Assembly (NCBI RefSeq): GCF_002575655.3
Contig: NC_053039.3
Coordinates: 380,161,633-380,225,632, forward strand
Direction of reading: 5' to 3'
Source: Aegilops tauschii subsp. strangulata
Taxonomy: Eukaryota; Streptophyta; Magnoliopsida; Poales; Poaceae
Length of the DNA: 64,000 nt
Numbering within the stretch: the stretch's first letter is position 1; every line of letters begins with the position of its first letter. Position numbers and translations under genes: made by a program. Positions 25,786 through 36,612 of this stretch are shown here, piece after piece. The notes below the pieces were generated by a model. The model had not been told where the DNA came from. It saw nothing but the letters and a program-made list of their open reading frames with translations, and did no database searches.

Positions 25786-26345
25786 GTTGTTCACAGTGGT
25801 AACCTATTCTTTGTGATCGGAGATCCCGTGAATTAGATGTGGAAGACAAGTTGTTGGTCAATTGAGAGGAGAGTATCCTTACTATTAACAATACCACTCC
25901 ATGAAGATGCAATACTCTCCTAAAACTGCATGGCAGGTTGATGTATATCTTAATGTGTTCTAAGTGGCTCATTTAAGCAGAGATGTTGTCCTGTGGAACA
26001 TCTTTTGAAGAACACACATATATGAGTCTGATTGTCAAACGTCGCAATCTATGAGAGTAGGGTTCTCTCTAATAAACTCATGAAAGGTCTCGGAGTATGA
26101 CGCATAAGCTCCACCCGCGGGGAAGACCCACGGTAGCCACGTATCGGTCAAGGCTTTATGTGAAGCTAGATTCGCAGAAAACTTGCAGTTCAAGACCCAG
26201 TCCACTGTTCAAGTTGCTTACTAGTGTAGCATAGAGTTCTAGGTGGAAGTTCAACTTAACAGTCTCCACTGCAGTACCGGTATATAAAACAGTGTTTTGG
26301 AACCAAAGGCAAATTTCTGTGTGCCTCTGGGATCTGGTGGGGGAT
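25786..26345 (+). other. 3' untranslated region and polypurine tract of the Copia element
   Basis: Non-coding sequence after the pol stop. It ends with GGTGGGGGAT at 26336-26345, the purine tract that directly precedes the 3' LTR. Confidence 0.75.
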
Positions 26346-27412
26346 TGCTGGAATTTAGTCTATTTTGGGCAGCCCAATAACTATTTCAGAAATCCCTAAT
26401 AAATCCTAGAGGCCCACTTAGCCCATTTCTGCAAGGCAAGGGATACTACTAAAGTTTAGTCCCACATTGATAGTTTAGAGGGAGTTGGACCTTTTTATAA
26501 GGGAGGTTCTTTCACCACTTGTATGAGCATGAGAACAAAAGGGACATCCACGCGCGCTCCTCCTCCGCCGCCTGCCTCGCGACGCGACGCGACGCGGGTT
26601 GCGGGAATGAGCCGAGCCGATGTCTAAATTTTTGCCACGCATTACGGGTATACGAAAGGTCACACGGAAGCTGAAAAGATTTTTGCGAAAGTGGAGTTCG
26701 AATGCGAACGGTGCAGCCCTTCGGCTGCTGGCTGTTCGCTTCATCTCCGTCTCTTCGTTTCGCCTCCCGTTGCTGCCCTCTCGCCTCCTTCTCTTGCGCC
26801 TATAAAAGGGAGGTCGCTCCTCCCAGAGAGACGCGCCAGAACTACTCCTTCCCTCGCCATCGGTTCCATCTCTGAGCTGCTGTTGTCTTCCCCATCCCGG
26901 CTTGCGGCGTGCACCGCACGTCGGGACAGTAGGCCTCCGAAACCGCATTTGAGTCATGTACGGGAGAAGGGTGATAAGGTTTTTGGGGAGCGCTCAGCGC
27001 GATTACTGGCTGCTTCATCACGGACGATCCGGTCGTCGACGACTACTTCCCCGACGACGACTTCTTCCCCGACGTCCACGACCTCCTCGACGACATGGCA
27101 GGCGATGACACCGACCCCAAGTCCAGCGCTTCTGCTGCTGCTGTCTCGTACGTGTTCTTCTTCTTTCTATTAGAGGTCCTGCTACAGTTCCTTGTTCTAG
27201 TATTTGCCCTAGATATGTTAGACTCTATTTCATATATGCAACTTGATATACTGTCTGCTCTATATATGTTTAGTTACAGTTCATATATGAAGATGTTGTT
27301 TACCTTCTTTTTGTCAAATCGCATGGCTTGTTTTATCACTACTATTCTGGTCATGCTTTATCTAGTATTTCTGTTAATAAAATCATTCGGTAAATTGCTC
27401 ATATTTCCAACA
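26346..27412 (+). repeat. 3' LTR (1067 bp) of the 20.8-27.4 kb Copia element
   Basis: It matches the 5' LTR at about 96% outside indels and retains the ~51-base segment missing there (about 26634-26685). Its last part is open in the reading frame of the downstream host exon, so a frame beginning at 27095 runs from LTR into the ECA1-like mature domain. Confidence 0.93.
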
Positions 27413-27810
27413 ACTGTTGTCTATCCACAGCCGTGGCCTATCCCAGCTCCAAAACAGAAAGCCGACTGCTACAAATCTGTGACGGAGACGCCGCGAAAGT
27501 GCGCGGGGCAGGTCCTCCAGGCTCTCCTCTACGGCAACGTGCACATCACCAAGGACTGCTGCGAGGCGCTCCGCAGGGTCGGCGAACAAACCTGCAGCAT
27601 CAACCTCATGTGCAGATCCATCGGCTAGCTACTTCTCAAGATTCGGTTCAGCTTCACCGCAAGATAGACATTGCGTGTCCCTCGGGCTTTATGCTGCCCC
27701 GATAGCTCTGGGTGTGCGTGTACTGTATACATTGTGCATGTGCACATGCACCTAGTCTTTCCATTTTGAGCTCACAGAAAAACGAAAATCTTCTATGTTT
27801 ACTATATATA

Positions 27811-27841
27811 CTAGCAAAATGACCCGTGCGTTGCAACGGGA
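27811..27841 (-). other. Helitron-like 3' terminus
   Basis: Read on the minus strand, a hairpin (CCCGTTGCAACGCACGGG) is followed by TCATTTTG and then CTAG, next to a T. That is the known Helitron 3' end layout: GC hairpin, about ten bases, CTRR, insertion between A and T. The body would extend to the right. I could not place its 5' TC end. Confidence 0.5.
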
Positions 27842-29530
27842 GAAAAAAAGAACAAAAATACAAAAGAAAAGAAAATGATAGTGCGACAATATGACTTAGT
27901 TTATACAGAAGGTATATTATATATTCATTAAAATTAAAACATAATTGTTTCTACCAATTCTTGTTAAACACAAGCACGATTACAAAAATATTTTCTTTTA
28001 CAGTGCATACAATGTGTATACCACTGTGTGCTTCCCATTATTTACAATTATGAATTATATTGAGATTATATGCATAAAAACACTCCACTAAAAGCTTGAA
28101 CTCTAAAGCTTGTCACTACCTCACATTAAATAAAGTTGATACTTTCAGTGAACCCTTTCTTTGGCACTCAGGGTAAGTGCAAGGTGTGCCCTTCTCTAAC
28201 TCCTGTTGTTTTTCGCATTCGCCCACTTCATCATGTATAGAGGAAGCTTCATCAGATTCACAGTTACCTTCATTTTCTCAAGCTCCTCCTTTATCAATAA
28301 CACTCGTTAAACGACAATTATTTGATCAATGAATGCTACAGCCAGTTCAAACCATGAATTTACTTGAAATAAATCTCTCAAATTGTTGACCGGGATAAAA
28401 ATGGCACAAAACAACCAAAAGAATACATTTGCAGAAACTTACTCGGTTCCCATGTTAATATGAGCCAACAAAAATAGCATGTTACAAATATGTAGAACTG
28501 GAATCACTTATGTTTCACTCATCAGGCAAACATGCAGGTCAACAGAGACACCTATAGAAAATCCCCACAAATGTTTGTCGTTGTGTGCATATTTTAAATC
28601 CATGCACTTGTTGCTTGGTGACTAAATAATTACCTAGAACAAATCTTGGTTTTGTAAGAAAATTCAATGACTGGAGTTGAACAAACAACATACTCCCTCT
28701 GTTTCATAATGTAAGACGTTTTTTCAAGCTTATATAGCTTGCAAAAACATCTTACATTGTAGGGCGGAGGGAGTAGCATTGAAAGCTATCAACAGGTCAA
28801 CCTACCACAAATCTTGTTTCCGGAATTGAACAGACAACATACCATTGAAAGCTATCAAGGTATCACACCATTCAAAATATCATGGTATATCCGAGTTACA
28901 ACTTTTGGTATTTGATCTGATTGTCATAACTTTCAGCTTCATCACGGTGCATACAAAAAACAAAAACTGATTCAGGCCTATTGCTTGACAGAAAAAAGAT
29001 AAAATGGCATAACCAACAGGCACACCTCAAATTACCCAGCATAAATCAAATGTCAAACCTCCTCGGCTAGTTTCAGTGGCTCCTAATGCTTGTTCCAAAT
29101 AATACATAGTTATAATTCCAAATAATACATAGTTATAATCTAAATTATGCTGCATTTATTTTTGATTTCAAGTGTCTTTTATCAATATGGATTTAAAATT
29201 AATGTTAAAGTCGTTTAAAAATCCATAATATTTTGTATCAAATAATTTCTCGACCATATAAACTCTAAAATAAATATTTTAAACTTTCACTTTAAAAGAT
29301 TAAACTAAATCATTAAGTATATGCAAGTCACCTTAAATTCAACGAGAATATAGTTTTCAAAGTCAAGTAATTCTAATATTTTTAGAACAATAATAGCTTA
29401 ATTTTGAGTTAAAATAAGTAGGATACTTTTTTTAGTATGTAAGAGAATTCTTGTACTGCTGGCTGCTGCTGGTTTACTTTGTGATGACTGATGGGACCGA
29501 AGTACTTATCTGCAGTTAATCTATATTAGC
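27842..29530. other. AT-rich non-coding sequence, possible Helitron body
   Basis: No coding frame or gene-like pattern is seen. Apart from the Stowaway MITE at 28693-28773 and a repeat of TTCCAAATAATACATAGTTATAA units near 29092-29138, the stretch is A+T rich and unremarkable. Confidence 0.4.
28693..28773. mobile_element. Stowaway MITE (81 bp)
   Basis: CTCCCTCTGTTTCATAATG at the left and its complement ending GGCGGAGGGAG at the right form the terminal inverted repeats. TA dinucleotides at 28691-28692 and 28774-28775 are the target duplication. It is the standard grass Stowaway (Tc1/mariner-derived) structure and has no coding capacity. Confidence 0.92.
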
Positions 29531-29561
29531 ACACGCGCACACGCGCGCGCGCGCACACACA
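29531..29561. repeat. CA/CG dinucleotide microsatellite
   Basis: Alternating CACG, CGCG and CACA units over about 31 bases, purine-pyrimidine alternating throughout (potential Z-DNA). Confidence 0.85.
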
Positions 29562-30050
29562 CATGTACTTGGGTGCTTCCTCGTGGCACCACACCTGGCC
29601 GAGGTAGAGTTAGACCACGCAGAGGTAGACCATCGTCGCTGTTGAAGACAGTCGGCAATCAAAGTGGCGTAATTACATATGCCTGAAAGCAAAGACATCC
29701 GTTGTAGAGTTGCCATCGAGATACAAAGGGCCTCACCTTTATTATCCAAAATCGTCGAGATGTAGAAGTTGTAGTACCAAGCGCCTAGCGACTGCATGTA
29801 GAAAGGGATAATCAGCATCAAAGCAGGGAAGAAATTGAAAAGGAGAAGGATCATGTTACTTGCATTCAATTTACTGGATGTGTGTATCCCATTCTTTGCG
29901 CATCCGATGACAACACGTGGAGCCCATGGAAACACATAGCAGGATCGGCCCAAAAGCATGATGCAACCCAGTCCAACGGAAGGGAGAGGGAAAGTGGCGC
30001 TCCAGCTCTGAAAAACCCTCCTTTCTTGAGTTCCCCTACACTCATGGTCG
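29562..30050. other. Unassigned sequence with a hydrophobic minus-strand frame
   Basis: A minus-strand frame covering most of this stretch includes a hydrophobic segment (MILLLFNFFPALMLIIPF) but matches no family I recognise and lacks a supporting gene context. It may be a gene fragment carried by a repeat. Confidence 0.2.
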
Positions 30051-32520
30051 TTGTTCACTCACCAAAGGAGGACTCGACATGGACTCTCCGTTTCCATTCA
30101 CGCGTCCGGCACGCCTGTCCCCACGGTCGTGGTCAGCTACACCACACCATCGAGGTCGCTCTCAACCAGTGTTGGTTTCATCCTCTGCGATGCCACTGCC
30201 CTAGCGATAGGGTGCGAGTACTTCGCCAAGAGAAAATTAATAGAGAATTGGCTCAAAGAAAACAAGCCTTACCAATTGGTAGAATCAATGAAAAGAATGA
30301 TGATTCGAAACATGAAGTGCTTCGCTTGAAAATGCTGAATCAAGTAGTATATATTCTAAGTCCATCAAGCCCAAAGAGGTAAGCATTATTGAGAAAGGGC
30401 ATGGCAAGCATAGCAAAACGACTGTGCTTGATTTTTCTGAAGTTAATGGAACCTACTTCCTGCCTTATGAGTTACGTGCCACAGAAATTGACAAGCCTCA
30501 AGGACAAGAACAAGTAGCCGAACAAAGTTTGGCTGACAAAGATCTTCAAAGTAACGATACACGGAAACAAGAAAAATGTGATGAAAAGGTGCTGTGGAGC
30601 CATCCAAAGATGGAGCAAGATACTGTTCAAGTCACACCACCATCATGCTCTCCCAACCTAATTGAAGAGGTATGTTTAACAAGTATTTTACCTATATTCC
30701 GATTGGTCATACCTTTGTTGTTGATGCATCTATTAGAAAAATCTTCAAAGGCAATATTGAGAGACCAATGAAGAATGGTAATTTATTTATTAGCAATCTG
30801 ATTATCACAAAGCATATCGGTCAACATATTGCACCATTCAGAAAGACCGATATTGAAAAAATATTATAATCAAAGCTTTTCCCGTTGTCTTCAGAGTTTA
30901 TATCTACATGGATAGCTTTGCTTGTTTCATACCTAGCTTACACTTGGTCTCAATTGTGGCATATATATTCTAACTATTTTTGTTTTAGAAACTTAAAGCC
31001 AAGGTTAGATTCTTTTAAGAAAACCGATGCTAGTATAATCTTACCAAATGACAACATAAAAGGAATGCAAAAGAAAACTCATAGCCGAATGGGGAGATGT
31101 CAAATCTGAACCATTCGTTTGCTCAATTCCAAAGTTGTTCTCACAACAAGATCGGCTAGAAAATGAAAATTATACCTTCAACTCAAATATGTGTGATCAA
31201 ATCTTTGATTTGTTGTTGAGAAATAATTATATTAGAATTCGTGATCATCATGGTGAGCCATCTATCCATAGACAAATGTATTGTAAGTTGCATAATTCGT
31301 TTAAGCATAGTTTTGAGGATTGCAACATGTTTCGTCAAATAGTTAAATCGGCATTGAAAAAAGGACGATTGAAATTTGTTGAAACACCAAGACAAGTCTA
31401 GTCAGATTGGTCCTGATGGCAAACAATTTTTGCATTGACTGCTTCAATCCGATGCATTTAAACGTGAGAAGGTAAAAAATGCGGATAATGGGATCAAGCT
31501 TTCAAGTAAGGAAGTTGTTCAAGGGTGCAATGGTAATATTCTTGAGGGCGAAAATTCCATTAAAGTTACAATGAAGACGCCAAGTACTGGGGGGCAACAA
31601 GAAAATCTAAAGATAGATGCAAGCAAAGGCTAAGGAAAGCACTAAAAAACCGAAAGTCACTTTCGCGCAACTATTGAAAAAATATCAGAAGATAAGTGAC
31701 GAGAAGATTGCTTATCGGCCAAGTAATTCAAAAGCGTCAAGATCATCCCCTAGGCACAAAACTGAGGATCGGTATTGCCAAAATGAGAATTCCAATGCAG
31801 CGTATTCATATCCTTATTTTGGGCCGTCAATGACAATGTCGTGGATACCTCGTTATGCTCATGTAAATCAATATCCATCATTTGACAGGTATGATACAGT
31901 GGCACATTCTCCATCTTATTTTAGACCATCTCACCAACATTATGCAGCTCCAAGAAGATCAACATTTGAACAATCATGCATCAAAGACCGTTTCAATCAT
32001 AAGGAATCAGTCCAGAGCTCAAGGAAGAAGAGAGAGGTGGTCAAGCAAGTTTATCGCGTGAAAAGAGATGGTCGTAAGAGTGCTACTTCAGATTTGATCT
32101 CAAATGAAAAAGAGCCAATTAAAGTGTTGACATTGGCTGCTAAAGACAATGAGATGAGTCAATCAAGTGCCAAATCTGAAGAGAAGAAGCTGAAAGTGCA
32201 CAAGGTAAAACAAGAATTTTCATTACTTCAAACAAAATCACAGCCGGGGTGCCCACTCGGCTTATCGTATTGGCAAAAGATGAAGTTGCAAAATCTTAAT
32301 GCACAAGAGCTGGAAAAGAAGAAGATGGCATGAGTTCCCAAAGGAGGCACTCAAAACAAAAATGATATCCAAGCTTCTATTGCAAGAAGTGCATCAAAGG
32401 TGGAAAAAGAGAAGAGTGAATGCTATGAACAACCAAGACGAAGGCTTCAATATCTTCGATCCACACATTATCCACATTCCCCAACTACGCCATTGATGTT
32501 GATGCCATGGAATTCAACTT
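30051..32520 (+). pseudogene. Decayed LTR-retrotransposon gag-pol remnant
   Basis: Several short plus-strand frames (30424-30771, 31135-31401, 31617-32333) share the style of plant retroelement polyproteins. The clearest is CKLHNSFKHSFEDCNMFRQ (about 31291-31347), a motif of Gypsy-type gag regions, followed by a basic, Tyr/Pro-rich tract. No LTR, primer site, protease or reverse transcriptase was found. The Gypsy assignment is tentative. Confidence 0.5.
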
Positions 32521-33669
32521 CAAGTATGATTGGTTGCCCTCCATGGGTTTATTTTGATCCATGAATGCAATATAATTTCCTACATCATGCAAGGGTATTA
32601 CCACATCATCATTCATTCCATTAGCTACACTTTTGTTGCTAATCTAAGTGGCCGATACACAATTATCACCCTCAGAGTAAAGATGGCCGATATATACTTA
32701 TCGTCCTAAAAACATGCAAATGACCGATGGAGTGTTGACATCGTGCTTAGAACAAAATCCATGCAAATTATTTTTCGGCACACAAGTTTTGCCGAAAAAC
32801 AAGTATGTGTTGACACCAGATTTTGGCACTGTCAAAAACTTAATTAACATGTCATCAAATGGAGAAGTGACCTACATGAAAAAGTTTCATATTGTCGACA
32901 TGAACATCTTTGAAGTTTGGGTCATCGCCATCCGATTTCATCTCGGGGCCGAAGTTATGTTCGAAGTACTAGGATTTTGTATAAAGAGTATTGTTTGGCC
33001 AATTAGGCCTCCAAGACAGCCTCATATGAGAAAAATGTATACACGCATTGTCTTCGTCTCATCGAAACGATCAATTTTGATATAAAAACCATAGCCGTCA
33101 CACTCCCTTACAAGGTCCCTCCCGGGCGTGTGAGGTTTCGGGTCCTCAAAATCGCCCGCCGGATTGCTTGCATACCACGCTTCCGGACGGGTCTCCTTCG
33201 ACGTGAGTTGTGGTGCATCACCCTCAGCGTTAGAGGTACACGGTGACGTGTTCGTGTGCGAACAACGCGTCCACTCAAAGTACGCAAGCACACCAACACT
33301 GCTGAAAATAAATACTATGAAATATGAAATGAAAAAGAAAGAACGCCTGAGATCTAAACGTTAACTGCTGAAAGTATACAACCCCTCCTTCCCTTCACTT
33401 ATAATCCACTACTGCTGCAGTTTGCATTCAAACAAATGATATGAGCATAGCAAGGAACCGTATGTAGGAGTATATATATATATACAGTAGCAAGGAAAAT
33501 TTATTCTATGCGGCTACCATAGTTCACCGCGCAAGTTAGCATTTACGAGGAGTCGGCAACTCAAACTTCAAAAGAAACCATGAAATGCGCATTCAAGAAA
33601 ACCCCCAAAGTGTTTCCTCTAAAGAAAAACTTCAAACTGGATGTGTTGCTGCTGTGCCTTTCTTCTGAA
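32521..33669. other. Non-coding sequence downstream of the minus-strand gene
   Basis: Includes more faint retroelement-like text (to about 33040), a GC-rich patch at 33110-33290 with no recognised product, a TA microsatellite at 33471-33485, and the probable 3' UTR of the minus-strand gene just before 33670. Confidence 0.35.
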
Positions 33670-36432
33670 TCATTTCCGCTTAGCACTCTCTTCCGCTCTA
33701 GTAAAAGCATCAGTGAGCACATCAACAGCCCAATCCTTGGCATCCTCCTGCAAGGCAGACATGTCAAGACAAGTCTTAGCATCAAGCTCTGAAGCGAAAG
33801 GCAGGTCAAACCTTCAAAATGTATGCAGGTTTTAACTCTACTGAGTTAGGTGAGGACGTGGGTAAAATCAACACATTAGAAAAGAGATGACTTTGCTGCC
33901 TACCCTACCAACACTGAGACATGAAAAGAGGTGCGGACAGGACAAAATTGATCCGACAAGCAATACAATATATATAAACCTTGCTTTTAAACTAATAAAG
34001 GCATGTTTGAGTGACTAATGCCTCCAGAATTACTACACTGATTAATCAAAATATACATACCAAAAACTGCAAGCTTGTTTCCTCAAGATGTATTTTGGCT
34101 ATAGGTTCTATTATACTCCAGAGTTACCACAATCACTCAAATCATATACAGAATATAAAAGGTGTACCAAGTGCTCAAAGCTTCCACACAAGGTGGGGCC
34201 TGGGGAAGGGAATTTCTAGACAGCCTTACCCTTGCACAATAATTCTGCAAGGAGGTTGGCAGAATTTAACCAAATAACTAAAGAGGACACAGGATAACCA
34301 AATCTAGCACCATAAATGCACAGGTGACCCTGCTAGTTATATATAGCAGCAAGTTGTTGAAACATGGAACAGTAGTATCTACTATGAATCAGCAATACAT
34401 CTGTTTTCATCATGGAAGCAAGACTGTGGATCCAGTAAACTCACTCCAAAGTGATATAATATACCATCGATTATCGTCGAATTAGCGTATGAAAATGCAT
34501 CTATGAGATTATAACAACGAAGTTCTGTCAGCTACTTACCAGCCGCACTTTTTCCCCAGTTCTTAAGCGGGCATGTGGACGAGCTAACTTTGATTCAAAA
34601 GGGGTCCTTGGCCTGACTTCTTGGATTTCATCCCACTCTTCACGTGAAAGCATCCTTACTGTTCCTTGCTCAGGGTGACTATTCTTTATCTTCCGTTCTC
34701 TCCTTTCTTGGTCTGTGGCTTCATGTTCCTACCCAGAAAACATGGAAAAGGTTCAGAACATACTAAATTCAGAAGAGAAAGAAGATCTTCTGAACACATG
34801 CAAACAATGCTGAGTTAAATTATTCAATTGACATGTATAGTATGCGGTAGGTAGATAATCTGGCAAACAGCAGGCTTGATGATTACAAGACAAGGACACA
34901 CATATCTTATCATGAAAATCTGGGTGACTATCAGTTCATGAGATAACTAACATAAATTTGTTTGAACATTTCTTGAATGAAGCCATTAAAAGGGGAGAGA
35001 CAAAGTCGAACTGTAACATCGAAGAAAAACAACTATACCTGGATAGCACAAAGTTAGAGATGCTCTATGCACTACTCTTCCATGGATAGAGAATCATTTG
35101 ACCCACTAAGAAATCTTGGAATGTCTCTTCTGTAAATGTATTTTATGCATTGTTAACAGTACTAGCATAAATAAACCACTCCAAAATTCTGCTCCTTCTG
35201 AGAGGTTACATTTCTACAAGCTCACATGTCTTGCAGCCACTCTATAATTATGCTTGTATAATTATCAATTATCAGAGCAAGGTAAGTCCAATGCTGAGTG
35301 CTAACATGTAACTCATTCAGTGTGTAACATTCAGTTTTATCTAGAAGTAAATGGAACATTCCATTCCAGTGACAAGTGCTGCATTAGAAACTTTAGTTGA
35401 ATGCATAAGACTGCAAATTATTAGCTATGAATGCGCTCATTCAGAATTTTAGTGTAAGAAAGCTTGAACCTTAGCATACAATTTCCGATCAATGTACTGA
35501 ACTGACATGTCATTCTATAAAGTAGAAACTGAATCTACATGACATTAACTTTAGAAGCACATAATCTAATTATTAGCACATGTGCATGCATGACAGGGCT
35601 GTATTACGCAGTTGTAGGCCAATCATTTGGGGACAGTGGAAGGAACAGAGGAGATGGAGAAGCTATAACTTAGAACTATCAAGTGGGTAGAGTGGTAGAT
35701 GAGAGCTTAGTGTAACCGTTGATTTACGTTGATATCTCATATGCTTTTTGTTTATTACTCAAGATGGTTTTCTTGCTGACGATGTTCTCAAAATCATAGG
35801 TCGAGTTATTAGGTAGTATTGAATTTCAGGATTGATACTTGAAAAAGGTTTTTACTGCCACTAGGCTCCTTATGGTTAAAGATAATCTCCATTGCTTCTG
35901 TAGTCAGTCTTTAATTTCATTATTCACATTACAAACTTGAGTTTAGTTGTTTTTGTTGGCATTTGACGCTGTCCTAGATAATCAAATTTTAAACTTACGT
36001 GTTCTTCTATGATGTGATATTGTAGCACTATAACCTTCTATGGATTGTTCTGGTCGCAATACCCAGATCTACATTTGTTTAATTATCTACAGTACATCTT
36101 TACTCTGCTGGGAGAGGATAAAAGAACAGGAATTAAGGGAGGGATTGAAGGGAAATTTTGTATGGGTGGAGGGTGGAGGATACCATCATGAGGAGCTTGG
36201 TGAAGAGGGCGACGGCGGCGGCGGTGAGGATCATGGGCAGGGTGACGGAGTCGAGCCATTTAAGCGACTCCGGCGTCGGCACGAAGAACTCGTCGCGCCC
36301 CGGGTCGCGCCGACGCCGCCGAGAGCGCTCCCGCTCCGCCACGCTCAGCCGTAGAAGGTTCCCCGTAGATCCCTCGGCCAGCGCGGCCTGCCTCATGGCC
36401 GCCCCTCCCCGGCGCAGCACCGTCCGCAGCAT
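33670..36432 (-). CDS. Three-exon gene for a 171-residue single-pass membrane protein, function unknown
   Basis: Exon 1 is 36432-36184 (83 codons), exon 2 is 34728-34540 (63 codons) and exon 3 is 33747-33670 (25 codons plus stop), all joined in phase 0. Introns have GT donors (GTATCC, GTAAGT) and AG acceptors (CTGGGTAG, GCCTTGCAG). The first ATG follows an in-frame TAA upstream. The N-terminus (MLRTVLRRGGAAMRQAAL) is basic and lacks acids, like a mitochondrial presequence. Residues 64-82 (LPMILTAAAVALFTKLLM) form one membrane helix. The rest is charged, with SREEWDEIQEVRPRTPFESK in exon 2 and a Lys/Arg C-terminus. Exon 1 is CpG-rich, as in expressed grass genes. An alternative exon 3 acceptor lies 40-50 bases upstream. 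I do not recognise the family; organelle membrane location is inferred. Confidence 0.78.
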
Positions 36433-36612
36433 CGCTGCGTCCACGCCGCCGGCGACTTAGACGGGACGACGGGGCCAGGGAAGTGGAGCAGTCTTAGGGG
36501 AGGTGCGCGTCCTTCGCCGTCCGCGCGCTCCCAGGACCACCTGTCGACGGAGGCTGCGCCGCTCGCCTGATTCCCCCCGGCCCCGGCGGCGGTCGTGTTT
36601 CGCCGGCGCTTC
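36433..36612 (-). promoter_or_regulatory. Upstream region of the minus-strand gene
   Basis: About 180 GC-rich bases between the gene start and a probable transposon end. No clear TATA box is seen, as in many housekeeping-type grass promoters. The adjacent insertion may have displaced more distal promoter sequence. Confidence 0.35.

Larger units (their letters stand above)
20808..27412 (+). mobile_element. Ty1/Copia element (6.6 kb) inserted in the ECA1-like gene
   Basis: LTRs start TGCTGGAATTTAG and end TTTCCAACA. The insert is flanked by ACTGT at 20803-20807 and 27413-27417. It encodes gag and pol in order, in the same direction as the host gene. LTR divergence is about 4% by eye. No standard Met-tRNA primer site follows the 5' LTR, and the leader is almost absent. 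Confidence 0.95.
20734..27628 (+). pseudogene. Prolamin-like (ECA1-type) secreted cysteine-rich protein gene, split by a Copia element
   Basis: The two coding pieces are 20734-20807 (74 nt) and 27418-27628 (211 nt). Joined across one copy of the duplicated ACTGT they give 285 nt, an uninterrupted 94-codon frame with stop. Piece one encodes a hydrophobic signal peptide (LFSLFMCLVLAVASS). Piece two has six cysteines spaced C-x10-C-x18-CC-x10-C-x5-C, ending at CRSIG. That pattern and the size fit the plant prolamin-like superfamily, which includes ECA1 gametogenesis-related and egg-cell secreted proteins. Those members act outside the cell in reproductive tissue. No intron is needed. The only lesion I see is the 6.6 kb insertion at the end of the signal peptide. 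Exact family membership and expression are inferred. Confidence 0.85.

Noticed and set aside
27095..27628. A single 177-residue protein gene
   Set aside because: The first two thirds are LTR sequence, present also in the 5' LTR. Only the end is host coding sequence.
29516..30058. Minus-strand 180-codon frame as a membrane protein gene
   Set aside because: It runs through a CA/CG microsatellite, has no recognisable family and no splice or promoter support.
33022..33300. GC-rich minus-strand frame as a coding gene
   Set aside because: No motif recognised. It lies among retroelement remnants and is open in two frames by composition.
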